This document shows positions 27,096 to 36,500 of a DNA stretch of 64,000 nt, piece after piece (position 1 is the first letter of the stretch; each line of letters begins with the position of its first letter). A program made the translations under genes and the position numbers. A model generated the notes under the pieces. That model was not told the DNA's origin. It saw only the letters and a program-made list of their open reading frames with translations, and made no database searches. The DNA comes from Streptomyces cinnamoneus (GTDB taxonomy: Bacteria > Actinomycetota > Actinomycetes > Streptomycetales > Streptomycetaceae). The DNA is taken from assembly GCF_002939475.1 (NCBI RefSeq), contig NZ_PKFQ01000001.1, positions 2,046,001-2,110,000 of the forward strand, read 5' to 3'.

Positions 27096-27110
27096 TTGAT
27101 GAAACTTCAA
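27096..27110. promoter_or_regulatory. TTGA-N7-TCAA dyad before the Bcr-type exporter
   Basis: TTGATGAAACTTCAA is an imperfect palindrome 26 bp upstream of the chosen start, like the AT-rich sites of MarR-type repressors that often control Bcr/CflA pumps. No MarR gene is present in the window. Confidence 0.4.
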
Positions 27111-27168
27111 GCGAACCCATGGTGTCATGAGCGCGGACGGTCCCCGACCCTTACGTGTGCGATGTGTC

Positions 27169-28659
27169 CTACGCCGCACTGAAGCCCGGGGCACCGGCCT
27201 CCGAGACGAAGCGCGCGGAGGTCTGGACGGGGGCGCCCGGCGTGAGCACGCCGGAGAGGGTGCGGAAGTCGGCCTGCATCCGGGTGGCGTCGAGCGAGAC
27301 GACCACATAGCCGCGGCGGCCGTCGTAGTACTTCATGTGGGGGTTGGCGGCCAGCTGGAGGTTCCAGTCGTCGGGCCGCTCCTCCCCGTCGAAGCCGCTG
27401 GAGACGGAGGTCCCGACCACCTCGACGCCCAGGGTGCGGGAGCCGGGGTCGTCGAAGTCCTTCTTGACGTCCATCGCGTAGTGGACGTGGACGTCCCCCG
27501 AGAGGACGACGAGGTTCTCGACGCCGGCCCGCTCCACCCCGTCGAGCACGCGCTGCCGGGACGCGGGGTAGCCGTCCCAGGCGTCCATGGAGAGCCGGGA
27601 CCGGTCCGCGGTGGTGTTCTTGCGGCGGCAGAAGGCGACCTGCTGGACGACGACGTTCCACAGGGCGGTGGAGTCGTGGAAGCCGTCGAGCAGCCAGCGC
27701 TCCTGGGCCTCGCCGGTGAGCGTGCGCGCCGGGTCCTCGGACTCGGGTCCGGGGTACTGCCAGCCGTCGCCGTACGCCTGGTCGGAGCGGTACTGGCGGG
27801 TGTCCAGGATGTCGAACTGCGCCAGCCGCCCGTAGCGGAAGCGGCGGTAGAGCCGCATGTCCGGCCCCGTGGGCCGGAGGCCGGCCCGCAGCGGCATGTT
27901 CTCCCAGTACGCCCGGTAGGCGGCGGCCCGGCGGGCGCGGAAGACGTCGACGGGGTCGTTGTTCTGCGAGACGTCGCCCGCGTAGTTGTTCTCGACCTCG
28001 TGGTCGTCCCAGGTGACGAACCAGGGGTGGGCGGCGTGGGCGGCCTGGAGGTCGGGGTCGGACTTCCCCAGGGCGTAGCGCAGGCGGTAGTCCGTGAGGT
28101 TCCAGGTCCAGTGGTCGAAGAACTCCGGCAGGGGGTGGTCGGTGTAGTTGCGGGCGCCGGCCTGCGCGTTGATGGCGTTCTCGTAGATGTAGTCGCCGAC
28201 GAAGAAGACGGCGTGCAGGTCCTCCGCGGCGAGGTGGGCGAGGGCGGTGTAGTAGCCCTCGTCGTACTGCTGGCAGGAGACGAGCCCGAAGCGGACGCCG
28301 TCGACGTCCGCGTCGGGGGCCGGTGCGGTGCGGGTGCGGCCGACGGGGCTGATCCATCTGCCGACGCGGAAGCGGTACCAGTAGACGGTGTCGGGTTCGA
28401 GGCCGCACACGTCCAGGTGGACGGTGTGGTCGTCCTCGGCCGGCGCGGAGGTGGTGCCGCTGCGGTGGAGGTGGCGGAACGACTCGTCGGAGGCCAGCTC
28501 CCACTGGACGTCGAGGGCGCCGTCGGCGGGTAAGCCGCTGCCCGGCTCGAAGGGCCGGGGGGCGAGTCTGGTCCACAGGACGACGGATCCTGGCAGGGGG
28601 TCGCCGGAGGCGACGCCGAGGGTGAAGGGGTCGGCGTTCAGGGCCTGGAGGGGGGTCAT
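27169..28659 (-). CDS. PhoD-like phosphodiesterase/phosphatase without signal peptide
   Basis: A 496-residue metallophosphatase. It begins with a PhoD N-terminal beta domain (FTLGVASGDPLPGSVVLWTRL, about 12-32). The catalytic core follows with FGLVSCQQY, VFFVGDYIYE (metal Asp/Tyr), WFVTWDDHEVENNY and VVLSGDVHVHYA. The usual twin-arginine signal is missing: the domain begins 12 residues after the ATG, and the upstream frame is not signal-like. The protein therefore seems cytoplasmic, or its leader has been lost. Leu43 is encoded by TTA (28531-28533), so translation may depend on bldA. CAATCT lies 6 nt before the ATG, possibly a leaderless start. Confidence 0.88.
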   Translation of the reverse strand: MTPLQALNADPFTLGVASGDPLPGSVVLWTRLAPRPFEPGSGLPADGALDVQWELASDESFRHLHRSGTTSAPAEDDHTVHLDVCGLEPDTVYWYRFRVGRWISPVGRTRTAPAPDADVDGVRFGLVSCQQYDEGYYTALAHLAAEDLHAVFFVGDYIYENAINAQAGARNYTDHPLPEFFDHWTWNLTDYRLRYALGKSDPDLQAAHAAHPWFVTWDDHEVENNYAGDVSQNNDPVDVFRARRAAAYRAYWENMPLRAGLRPTGPDMRLYRRFRYGRLAQFDILDTRQYRSDQAYGDGWQYPGPESEDPARTLTGEAQERWLLDGFHDSTALWNVVVQQVAFCRRKNTTADRSRLSMDAWDGYPASRQRVLDGVERAGVENLVVLSGDVHVHYAMDVKKDFDDPGSRTLGVEVVGTSVSSGFDGEERPDDWNLQLAANPHMKYYDGRRGYVVVSLDATRMQADFRTLSGVLTPGAPVQTSARFVSEAGAPGFSAA

Positions 28660-28780
28660 ACGTTCAGATTGCGCGTGGCTGGGGTGACTGTGAAGGCCCG
28701 TGGTACTGAACGTTCCATGACGAGGGGGAACGGTGACCGTCTCGCCCCGCAATGGCCGATTCGGGGTGTAGCTTCCCCCC

Positions 28781-29233
28781 ATGCGAGAGGCGACACCGCG
28801 AGGGCGCGTCCTGGCGTACGGAGTGGCGTGCGGCCTGGCCTCGGCCCTGGCCGTGGCCGCTTTCGTCCTCGTCGGGCGGGCCGCCGCTCCCCCGCACCCC
28901 CGCCCGGAACCCCGCGTCTCGGCGCGCGTCGCCGCCGTCGTCCCCCTGGGCACGGGTGACCCGGCCGTCACCAGGGTGCGGGTGAAGGTGACCTTCACCG
29001 GCCTCAAGGGCCGGGCGGGCTCCCTCCGGTGGCACCTGTACAACGACGTCACCGAGCTGCCCATGAGCGAGGAGAGCACCCTCGGCTCCCCGGTGCTGGC
29101 CTGGCGCACCACCGACTGGAAGCCGACGCTCACCGTCCCCACACCCCCGGTGCCCTGGCAGCTGCGGGTGACGGCGTACGGCCCCGACGGCCGGAAACTG
29201 GCGTCGGGGCACTCGGACTTCGCGTTCCGCTGA
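28781..29233 (+). CDS. Membrane-anchored protein, unknown function
   Basis: A 150-residue protein with one N-terminal transmembrane segment (LAYGVACGLASALAVAAFVLVG). A roughly 100-residue extracytoplasmic beta-rich domain follows (VTRVRVKVTFTGLKGRAGSLRWHLYNDVTEL). No family is recognised. The frame is clean with typical codon use. It is divergent from the PhoD-like gene; an 8-bp inverted repeat ACGTTCAG/CTGAACGT (28660-28667 and 28706-28713) lies between them. Confidence 0.7.
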   Translation: MREATPRGRVLAYGVACGLASALAVAAFVLVGRAAAPPHPRPEPRVSARVAAVVPLGTGDPAVTRVRVKVTFTGLKGRAGSLRWHLYNDVTELPMSEESTLGSPVLAWRTTDWKPTLTVPTPPVPWQLRVTAYGPDGRKLASGHSDFAFR

Positions 29234-29265
29234 GCCGGTCCGCGGCGGGTGTCGCACGGCGGGTG

Positions 29266-30279
29266 TCACACCGCCGGGCCCACCGCCACCCGGCTCGGCA
29301 GCCATCCCGCCTGCACCGCCAGCACCCCGGCCTCGAACCGGCTGCGTGCGCCGAGGCGCTCCATCAGGCCCGTGGCGATGCGCCGGGCCGTGCGCTGCGA
29401 GACGCCCAGGCGCTTGGCGATGGCCTCGTCGGTGCGTCCCTCGGCCAGCAGTTGGATGGTGGCCGCCTCCTGGGCGGTCAGGCCCCGGTCGTCACGGGCC
29501 GGCGCCTCACCCAGCGGCTGCGCCGCGGACCAGATGGCGTCGAAGAGCGCGCACAGGGCGGTGAGCATGCCCTGGCCGGTCAGGACGACGGCCCGGGCCG
29601 CCGAGTCCTCGCTGTTCACGGGGATGACCGCGGTCGTGCGGTCGATGATGATCATCCGGGTGGGCAGCGAGGGCGCCGTGCGCACCTGGCCGCCCAGCTC
29701 CGTCAGCCACTGCGCGTACGCCACAGAGTGGGTGCTGTTGCGCACGCTGTCGAGATAGACCGTGCGCATCCGCACGCCCCGTCCGAGCAGGTGCCGGTCC
29801 AGCGGGCGGGACGCCTGGAGGTTCTCCTTGGTCTGCGCCCCGTCGGGGCTGAAGGCCAGCACCTCCTCACGGACGTCGCGCGTCAGCCCGTTCAGGCGGT
29901 CCCTGATGGCGTCGATACCGACCAGCTGCTCGCCGCCGAAGCCCGCCGACGCCGACCGCTGGTCGGCGAACTCGGCGATGAGCTGGGCTGCGGCCACCCG
30001 GGACTCCTCCAGGCGCTTCTGCTGCTCGGCGAGCTGCGCCTGCTGACGTGACATCAGGATGTCGAGTCCGATGTCCGGCGACACGGCCCGCGGCAAGCCC
30101 CCCAGCTCAGCCGACGGCCGCACGAGCGACAGTTCGCTCAGCACGTCCAGTCCGTGACGCACGTCGGCGTCGGACAGTCCCACATGGTCCGCCAGGGCGG
30201 CGACCCCCGCCCCCGGCAGGGCGAGCAGCCCCCGGTACACCTGCTCGGATCTGGGATCGAGTCCCAGCGTGTCCAGCAT
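29266..30279 (-). CDS. TrmB-like/LuxR-type HTH transcriptional regulator
   Basis: A 337-residue regulator. An N-terminal winged-helix of TrmB type covers about residues 1-70 (LDPRSEQVYRGLLALPGAGVAALADHVGLSDADV). A short coiled coil follows (about 77-105, QQAQLAEQQKRLEESRVAAAQL), then an effector-like domain. The LuxR helix-turn-helix is at about 272-333 (LLAEGRTDEAIAKRLGVSQRTARRIATGLMERLG). There is no receiver domain. ATG 30279 is preferred over TTG 30285; a G-rich stretch precedes both. It is divergent from a 105-residue gene and the SMGWQ peptide gene, which makes it a candidate regulator or receptor of that peptide. Confidence 0.85.
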   Translation of the reverse strand: MLDTLGLDPRSEQVYRGLLALPGAGVAALADHVGLSDADVRHGLDVLSELSLVRPSAELGGLPRAVSPDIGLDILMSRQQAQLAEQQKRLEESRVAAAQLIAEFADQRSASAGFGGEQLVGIDAIRDRLNGLTRDVREEVLAFSPDGAQTKENLQASRPLDRHLLGRGVRMRTVYLDSVRNSTHSVAYAQWLTELGGQVRTAPSLPTRMIIIDRTTAVIPVNSEDSAARAVVLTGQGMLTALCALFDAIWSAAQPLGEAPARDDRGLTAQEAATIQLLAEGRTDEAIAKRLGVSQRTARRIATGLMERLGARSRFEAGVLAVQAGWLPSRVAVGPAV

Positions 30280-30338
30280 TCCCAACCCCCGAAAAGACGA
30301 GATGTCTCCCCAATACTTTCAAGATCATTGCATGTATG

Positions 30339-30352
30339 TACGAATATTTGTA
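30339..30352. promoter_or_regulatory. AT-rich near-palindrome in the regulator/peptide intergenic region
   Basis: TACGAATATTTGTA is palindromic apart from one pair. It sits in the most AT-rich segment of this part of the window, between the divergent starts at 30279 and 30453. It is a plausible operator or overlapping promoter for the divergent genes. Confidence 0.45.
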
Positions 30353-30452
30353 GGCCTGTCCGCCCCTATCCCGTGGCCGCTTTAGGCCATGGACTGAAAA
30401 GTTCCGCTTGAATGCCTGGCCACCCCCCGCCCCGGCTTGGGAGATTGGCGCC

Positions 30453-30770
30453 ATGTATCTCGTGCACGTAAGCCTCCGGGGCCCGGACAATGCGGCGCTT
30501 CCGCCCGGAACCGGCGAATTGGTCCGTTCCCACGCCCTGCCCAGGGAACGCGTCGAACACGTCGCGGTCCATGCGCACGCCGAGCCGCACCCCGTACTCG
30601 GGGTATACCTGCTCGCCGAGCGGCTGGAGCAGGCCGAACTGCACGCGGCACAGGCTTGCCGGCGCACGATCGCGCACCGCCCCGAACTCGCCGAATGGGA
30701 ACTCGCCACGGCCCAGGTCCCCCTGCTGGATCTGCACGGCCCCCTGGAGCTCTCACCCCTCGTGGACTGA
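30453..30770 (+). CDS. Uncharacterised 105-residue protein between regulator and peptide
   Basis: A small soluble protein, no signal peptide or membrane segment. It starts with a beta strand (MYLVHVSLRG), is rich in His (VEHVAVHAHAEPHPV), and has a helical middle (LLAERLEQAELHAAQACRRTIAH) and an acidic end. GGGAGA precedes the ATG. No family is recognised. It is followed after 197 bp by the SMGWQ peptide gene on the same strand, so it may take part in making, modifying or sensing the peptide; that is inference from position. Confidence 0.7.
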   Translation: MYLVHVSLRGPDNAALPPGTGELVRSHALPRERVEHVAVHAHAEPHPVLGVYLLAERLEQAELHAAQACRRTIAHRPELAEWELATAQVPLLDLHGPLELSPLVD

Positions 30771-30967
30771 TCCGTCCAGGGCCCCTTCGGGCCACCGGAA
30801 AGCTCTTCCGCACCGTCTGACCTGGGACGAAGCTATTACCCATCAGCACGGAACACCGGCGGCGAGCACCGGAGAACGCACCGGCTGGACCAAAGAGGCA
30901 TCACCGCGGGATGCCCTTGGACCGCCGGCTCGCCGCCCGAAGTCCACACCCGAAGGGACCACCTGAG

Positions 30968-31135
30968 ATGCTTCGCACCCGAATCGCCAAGGCCGCCGCG
31001 GTCGTCGCCCTCGCGCTCGGCTCCGCCGTCCTCACGCAAGCCGCCACCGGCGCCACTCCGGCGGCCGCCGCGGACGCCAAGGCGCAGAAGGTGGTCCTTC
31101 CCTCCATGGGCTGGCAGTCCATGGGCTGGCAGTAA
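30968..31135 (+). CDS. Secreted 55-residue peptide ending in an SMGWQ tandem repeat
   Basis: The precursor begins with a basic signal peptide (MLRTRIAKAAAVVALALGSAVLTQAA) and possible signal-peptidase sites at ATGATPAAAA. The mature product would be about 20 residues, starting near DAKAQK and ending in LPSMGWQSMGWQ directly before the TAA. The pentapeptide repeat is encoded by two identical 15-nt units, so it arose by recent tandem duplication. AAGGGA precedes the ATG. A small exported peptide next to a LuxR-type regulator suggests a signal; an antimicrobial or structural peptide is also possible. No modification enzyme is adjacent. Confidence 0.75.
   Translation: MLRTRIAKAAAVVALALGSAVLTQAATGATPAAAADAKAQKVVLPSMGWQSMGWQ
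31103..31132 (+). repeat. Perfect 15-bp tandem repeat encoding SMGWQ twice
   Basis: TCCATGGGCTGGCAG occurs twice in direct tandem (31103-31117, 31118-31132), with no differences, right before the stop codon of the peptide gene. Confidence 0.98.
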
Positions 31136-31411
31136 ACGGCGGGGCCGGCCCGCGGCGGACGGCCCGCAGACACCACCGAGGCCGCTTCCGGCTCTCGCCG
31201 ATATCCGAAACTCCGGGCATTACCGGCGCCGAACTCCACGGGCGCCACGCATTAACTCCGCCCGGCTTTCCCAGACTTTCCGGCTCGTAGCGAGCGCCGC
31301 CCGAAACGCCGCGGCAGCCGCCTTCCGAACCGGTTCCCCACGACTCGACCAGGCATTCCGGCCGGCCTGACGGCACCGCATTGCCTGACACCACTTCCTA
31401 CGGAGATTTCC

Positions 31412-32881
31412 ATGGCTGAGAACGCCTACCTGCGCAAGTCCGCCATCGGCATCGCACTGGTGTGCGCCATCACCGGTGGCACGGTCGCCACCGCGACCGC
31501 CGCCTTCGCCGCCCCGGCGCCCGCCCCCGCCGCTTCGGCCACCGCCACGCCGGCCGCGGACAACGACAAGGGTGGCGCGGGTCAGGGCCCGCGCACCCCG
31601 GCGCATCCCAGAAGTTCCCTGGTGGCCGGCGCCACCAAGCTGGCCCCGAAGATCACCCGCAGTGAGGCGATCAAACGCGCCAAGTCCTGGGTGGGCATCG
31701 GCCTCTCCTACAACCAGGGCGGCTCGTACAAGGGTTACCGCACCGACTGCTCCGGCTACGTGTCCATGGCCTGGAACCTCAGCGACTCGCTGGCCACCCC
31801 CGAGTTCGGCCCCGAGGGCGTGACCGAGAAGATCAGCAAGAACGAGCTCAAGGCGGGCGACGCCCTGCTGAACCCCAAGCCGGGCAACTACGGCCACATC
31901 GTGCTCTTCGAGAAGTGGGCCAACTCGGACCACTCCGCCTACTGGGGCTACGAGTTCACGGGCAGCGGCGTCCACTACCGCGAGATCCCCTACACCTACT
32001 TCTCGGGCTACGACGCGGGCAGCTACTACCCGGTCCGCAACAAGTCCGTCGTGGACGACGGGCCGTCCGACCCCGGCATGACGCAGCTGACCGCCGGTGA
32101 CCTCAACGCCGACGGCAAGAAGGACGTCGTGGCCGTCAAGGTCGAGACCGGCGAGCTGTTCCTCTACCCGGGCACCGGCAAGTCGGGCCTCGACATGCTC
32201 GGCGACCGCGTCGAGATCGGCAGCGGCGGCTGGAACGGCATGAAGAACCTGACGGTCGGCGACTTCAACGGCGACGGCAAGGACGACCTGGTCGCCTCCA
32301 AGACCGAGACCGGCGAGCTGTTCCTCTACCCCGGCACCGGCAAGAAGAGCCTGGAGGCCCTCGGCGACCGCGTCCTCATCGGCACGGGCGGCTGGAACGG
32401 CATGAACAACCTCAGCGCCGGTGACTTCAACGGCGACGGCAAGGCCGACATCATCGCGTCGAAGAACGAGACCGGCGAGCTGTTCCTCTACCCCGGCACC
32501 GCCAACAAGGGCCTCGACACCCTGGGCAGCCGCACCCTCATCGGCACGGGCGGCTGGAACGGCATGAACAAGCTGGCCGCCGGCGACTTCAACAAGGACG
32601 GCAAGCCCGACCTCGTCGCCACCAAGACCGAGACCGGCGAGTTGTTCCTCTACCCCGGCACCGGCAAGGCCGGGCTGGACACCCTCGGCGACCGCACCCA
32701 GATCGGCACCGGCGGCTGGAACGGCATCTCCGACTACGCCGCAGCCGACTTCACCGGCGACGGCATCGCCGACCTCGCCGCCGTCGACTCCGACCGCGGC
32801 GAGACCGGAAAGCTCTACCTCTACAAGGGCAACGGCAAGGGCCTCGACGGCCGCACCGAAATCGGCACCGGCGGCTGGTAG
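31412..32881 (+). CDS. Secreted NlpC/P60-like peptidoglycan hydrolase with five-repeat propeller
   Basis: A 489-residue exported protein. The signal peptide ends near residue 34 (AFAAPAPA). An NlpC/P60-type cysteine hydrolase domain (about 85-210) carries Cys113 in TDCSGYV and His161 in YGHIVLF. The C-terminal 265 residues are five repeats of about 54 residues. Each repeat contains a calcium-loop DxNxDGxx[13 protein letters not shown] and IGTGGWNGM. The GGW blade ends resemble tachylectin-2 and the loops FG-GAP/VCBS repeats, so a five-bladed, sugar-binding propeller is likely. GGAG lies 6 nt before the ATG. It is the first of three genes with this same C-terminal module. Confidence 0.9.
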   Translation: MAENAYLRKSAIGIALVCAITGGTVATATAAFAAPAPAPAASATATPAADNDKGGAGQGPRTPAHPRSSLVAGATKLAPKITRSEAIKRAKSWVGIGLSYNQGGSYKGYRTDCSGYVSMAWNLSDSLATPEFGPEGVTEKISKNELKAGDALLNPKPGNYGHIVLFEKWANSDHSAYWGYEFTGSGVHYREIPYTYFSGYDAGSYYPVRNKSVVDDGPSDPGMTQLTAGDLNADGKKDVVAVKVETGELFLYPGTGKSGLDMLGDRVEIGSGGWNGMKNLTVGDFNGDGKDDLVASKTETGELFLYPGTGKKSLEALGDRVLIGTGGWNGMNNLSAGDFNGDGKADIIASKNETGELFLYPGTANKGLDTLGSRTLIGTGGWNGMNKLAAGDFNKDGKPDLVATKTETGELFLYPGTGKAGLDTLGDRTQIGTGGWNGISDYAAADFTGDGIADLAAVDSDRGETGKLYLYKGNGKGLDGRTEIGTGGW

Positions 32882-32960
32882 CCCGCGACGCGCCGCGCCG
32901 GTGAGCCCTCCGGCTCCCGCCCCCGCCGGGGGATGACACCGGCCGGCGCGCCGCCTCCCA

Positions 32961-32993
32961 GGGGTGGGCCCGCGCCCCGCCCGGGCCCACCCC
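32961..32993. terminator. Hairpin terminator after the NlpC/P60 gene
   Basis: Perfect 12-bp arms GGGGTGGGCCCG (32961-32972) and CGGGCCCACCCC (32982-32993) with a 9-nt loop. There is no T-tract. It suggests the next gene has its own promoter or depends on readthrough. Confidence 0.75.
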
Positions 32994-33068
32994 GCCCCCT
33001 CCTTCGCCCTTCCCGCCCAGCCCAGGCCGGCTCGCGCCCGCCTGCAGACGCTCTTTGTGGAGAAAATG

Positions 33069-35126
33069 ATGAGCTCCAAGCACGTGCGCGGCCTGGCCAC
33101 GCTCGTGGCGGCCGCCGCCGTCCTCGCCGCCCCGCTGGTGTCCGCCGGTTCGGCCCTCGCCGCCACCCCGGCCGGCCAGGGCGGCGCCCCGGTCTCGTAC
33201 CAGGGACTGTCCCTGGACGTACCCGCCGGCTGGAACGTGGTGAACCTCGACGACCACCCGGACACCTGCGTCCGGCTGGACCAGAAGACCCTCTACCTCG
33301 GTCACCCCGGGGCCAACCAGAACTGCCCGACCCACCTGGTCGGCCAGAAGACCGACGCGCTGGTCGTCGAGCCGGTCTCCGGCGCCGCCCCCCGGCCGGA
33401 CGTCCCGACGGTGAACGTCGCGGCAGGCCAGCAGGTCCCCGGCACGCTGCCCACCGACGACGGGCGGGAGGTGCGGGTGGCGTTCGAGGGCGCGGGCCTG
33501 TTCGCCACGGCCAGCTACGAGGGCTCCACCGCCGCCGTCCAGAAGATCCTCTCCTCCGCGAAGCTCGACAAGTCGGCGAAGCCCGCCGCCGCGCCCAAGC
33601 CGTCGCGGGCCCCCCTGGCCGCGGCCGCCGCCGCGGTGACGCCGAGCACCGGGTTCACCGGCAAGGCCTTCGACGCCTGCGCCGCCCCCTCCAACTCCAC
33701 GATGTCGGACTGGGCCGACTCGCCCTACCGCGGCGTCGGCATCTACATCGGCGGCCCGACACGGGTGTGCGCCCAGCCCAACCTGACCTCCTCCTGGGTG
33801 CAGACCCAGACCCGGGCCGGCTGGCACATGCTGCCGATCTACGCCGGTACGCAGGCCGCCGGCATCTCCTCCGGCAACGCCACGGGGCAGGGCCGCGCGG
33901 CCGCGGAGAAGGCCGTCGAGCTGGCGAAGGACCTGGGCTTCGCGCCGGGCACGGTGCTGTACGTCGACATGGAGAACTACTCCCCCGGCTACCGCGCCAA
34001 CGTCCTCAACTACCTGTCCGGCTGGTCCGACCGGATCCGCGAGCTGGGCTTCCGCTCGGGCGTCTACGGCTCGGCGTCCAGCGCCATGAAGGACCTCTCC
34101 TCGGTCTACAACAACGACTCCTACCACCGCCCGGACGTGGTGTGGTCGGCGAACTGGAACAGCAAGGCCGACACCGACGACAGCTACATCCCCGACGGCT
34201 ACTGGTCCCACCACCAGCGCGTCCACCAGTACGCGGGTGAGGTCAGCGAGTCGCACGGCGGCACGCAGCTGAACATCGACCGCGACTACGTCGACGTCGC
34301 CCCGTCCCTCGGCGACCCGGGCATGACGCAGCTGACCGCCGGTGACCTCAACGCCGACGGCAAGAAGGACGTCGTGGCCGTCAAGGTCGAGACCGGCGAG
34401 CTGTTCCTCTACCCCAACACCGGAAAGTCGGGCCTCGACATGCTCGGCGACCGCGTCCTGATCGGCACGGGCGGCTGGAACGGCATGAAGGACCTCACCG
34501 TCGGCGACTTCAACGGCGACGGCAAGGACGACCTCGTCGCGACCAAGGCCGAGACAGGCGAGCTGTTCCTCTACCCGGGCACCGGCAAGAAGAGCCTGGA
34601 GGCCCTCGACGACCGCGCCCTCATCGGGACCGGCGGCTGGAACGGCATGAAGGGCCTGTTCGCCGGTGACTTCAACGGCGACGGCAAGACGGACCTGGGT
34701 GCGGTCAAGAGCGAGACAGGCGAGCTGTTCCTCTACCCCGGCACCGGCAAGAAGAGCCTGGAGGCTCTCGACGACCGCGTCCTCATCGGCACGGGCGGCT
34801 GGAACGGCATGAACAAGCTGGCCGCCGGCGACTTCAACAAGGACGGCAAGCCCGACCTCGTCGCCACCAAGACCGAGACCGGGGAGCTGTTCCTCTACCC
34901 CGGCACCGGCAAGAAGGGCCTGGACACCCTCGGCGACCGCACCCAGATCGGCACCGGCGGCTGGAACGGCATCTCCGACTACGCCGCAGCCGACTTCACC
35001 GGCGACGGCATCGCCGACCTCGCCGCCGTCGACTCCGACCGCGGCGAGACCGGAAAGCTCTACCTCTACAAGGGCAACGGCAAGGGCCTCGACAGCCGCA
35101 CCGAAATCGGCACCGGCGGCTGGTAG
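33069..35126 (+). CDS. Secreted DUF1906 glycoside-hydrolase-like protein with five-repeat propeller
   Basis: A 685-residue exported protein. The signal peptide ends near residue 33 (SALAA). An unassigned domain of about 150 residues follows (PVSYQGLSLDVPAGW..). Then comes a DUF1906/Rv2525c-like TIM-barrel domain (about 193-412) with GKAFDACAAPS, YRGVGIYIGG, LPIYAGTQ and TVLYVDMENY, where D and E are the likely catalytic acids. The same five-repeat propeller as in the flanking genes ends the protein in EIGTGGW. ATG 33069 has GGAG 6 nt upstream; the ATG at 33066 is too close to it. The family is linked to peptidoglycan and the mycobacterial cell wall. Confidence 0.88.
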   Translation: MSSKHVRGLATLVAAAAVLAAPLVSAGSALAATPAGQGGAPVSYQGLSLDVPAGWNVVNLDDHPDTCVRLDQKTLYLGHPGANQNCPTHLVGQKTDALVVEPVSGAAPRPDVPTVNVAAGQQVPGTLPTDDGREVRVAFEGAGLFATASYEGSTAAVQKILSSAKLDKSAKPAAAPKPSRAPLAAAAAAVTPSTGFTGKAFDACAAPSNSTMSDWADSPYRGVGIYIGGPTRVCAQPNLTSSWVQTQTRAGWHMLPIYAGTQAAGISSGNATGQGRAAAEKAVELAKDLGFAPGTVLYVDMENYSPGYRANVLNYLSGWSDRIRELGFRSGVYGSASSAMKDLSSVYNNDSYHRPDVVWSANWNSKADTDDSYIPDGYWSHHQRVHQYAGEVSESHGGTQLNIDRDYVDVAPSLGDPGMTQLTAGDLNADGKKDVVAVKVETGELFLYPNTGKSGLDMLGDRVLIGTGGWNGMKDLTVGDFNGDGKDDLVATKAETGELFLYPGTGKKSLEALDDRALIGTGGWNGMKGLFAGDFNGDGKTDLGAVKSETGELFLYPGTGKKSLEALDDRVLIGTGGWNGMNKLAAGDFNKDGKPDLVATKTETGELFLYPGTGKKGLDTLGDRTQIGTGGWNGISDYAAADFTGDGIADLAAVDSDRGETGKLYLYKGNGKGLDSRTEIGTGGW

Positions 35127-36437
<1,311 letters not shown>

Positions 36438-36454
36438 TCAGCCGGCCTGACGAA

Positions 36455-36490
36455 CGCTGCGGGGCGCCCGGTCACGGGCGCCCCGCAGCG
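36455..36490. terminator. Bidirectional hairpin terminator
   Basis: Perfect 15-bp arms (36455-36469 and 36476-36490) with loop GGTCAC lie between the convergent Rpf-like and SOD genes. Confidence 0.88.
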
Positions 36491-36500
36491 CTGTACCCCC

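Noticed and set aside
28660..28780. PHO-box-like TTCA words before the PhoD-like gene
   Set aside because: Spacing is 16 bp rather than the 11-bp direct repeat of PhoP sites, and only two weak units are present.
30453..31135. Lanthipeptide, lasso or other RiPP cluster around the SMGWQ peptide
   Set aside because: The precursor has a Sec-type signal rather than a RiPP leader, the core has no Cys and only Ser as modifiable residue, and no modifying enzyme or dedicated exporter is adjacent.
31220..33265. Long open frame opposite the NlpC/P60 gene with repeated [13 protein letters not shown] segments
   Set aside because: The repeats are the reverse complement of the propeller repeats on the plus strand, not an independent repeat protein.
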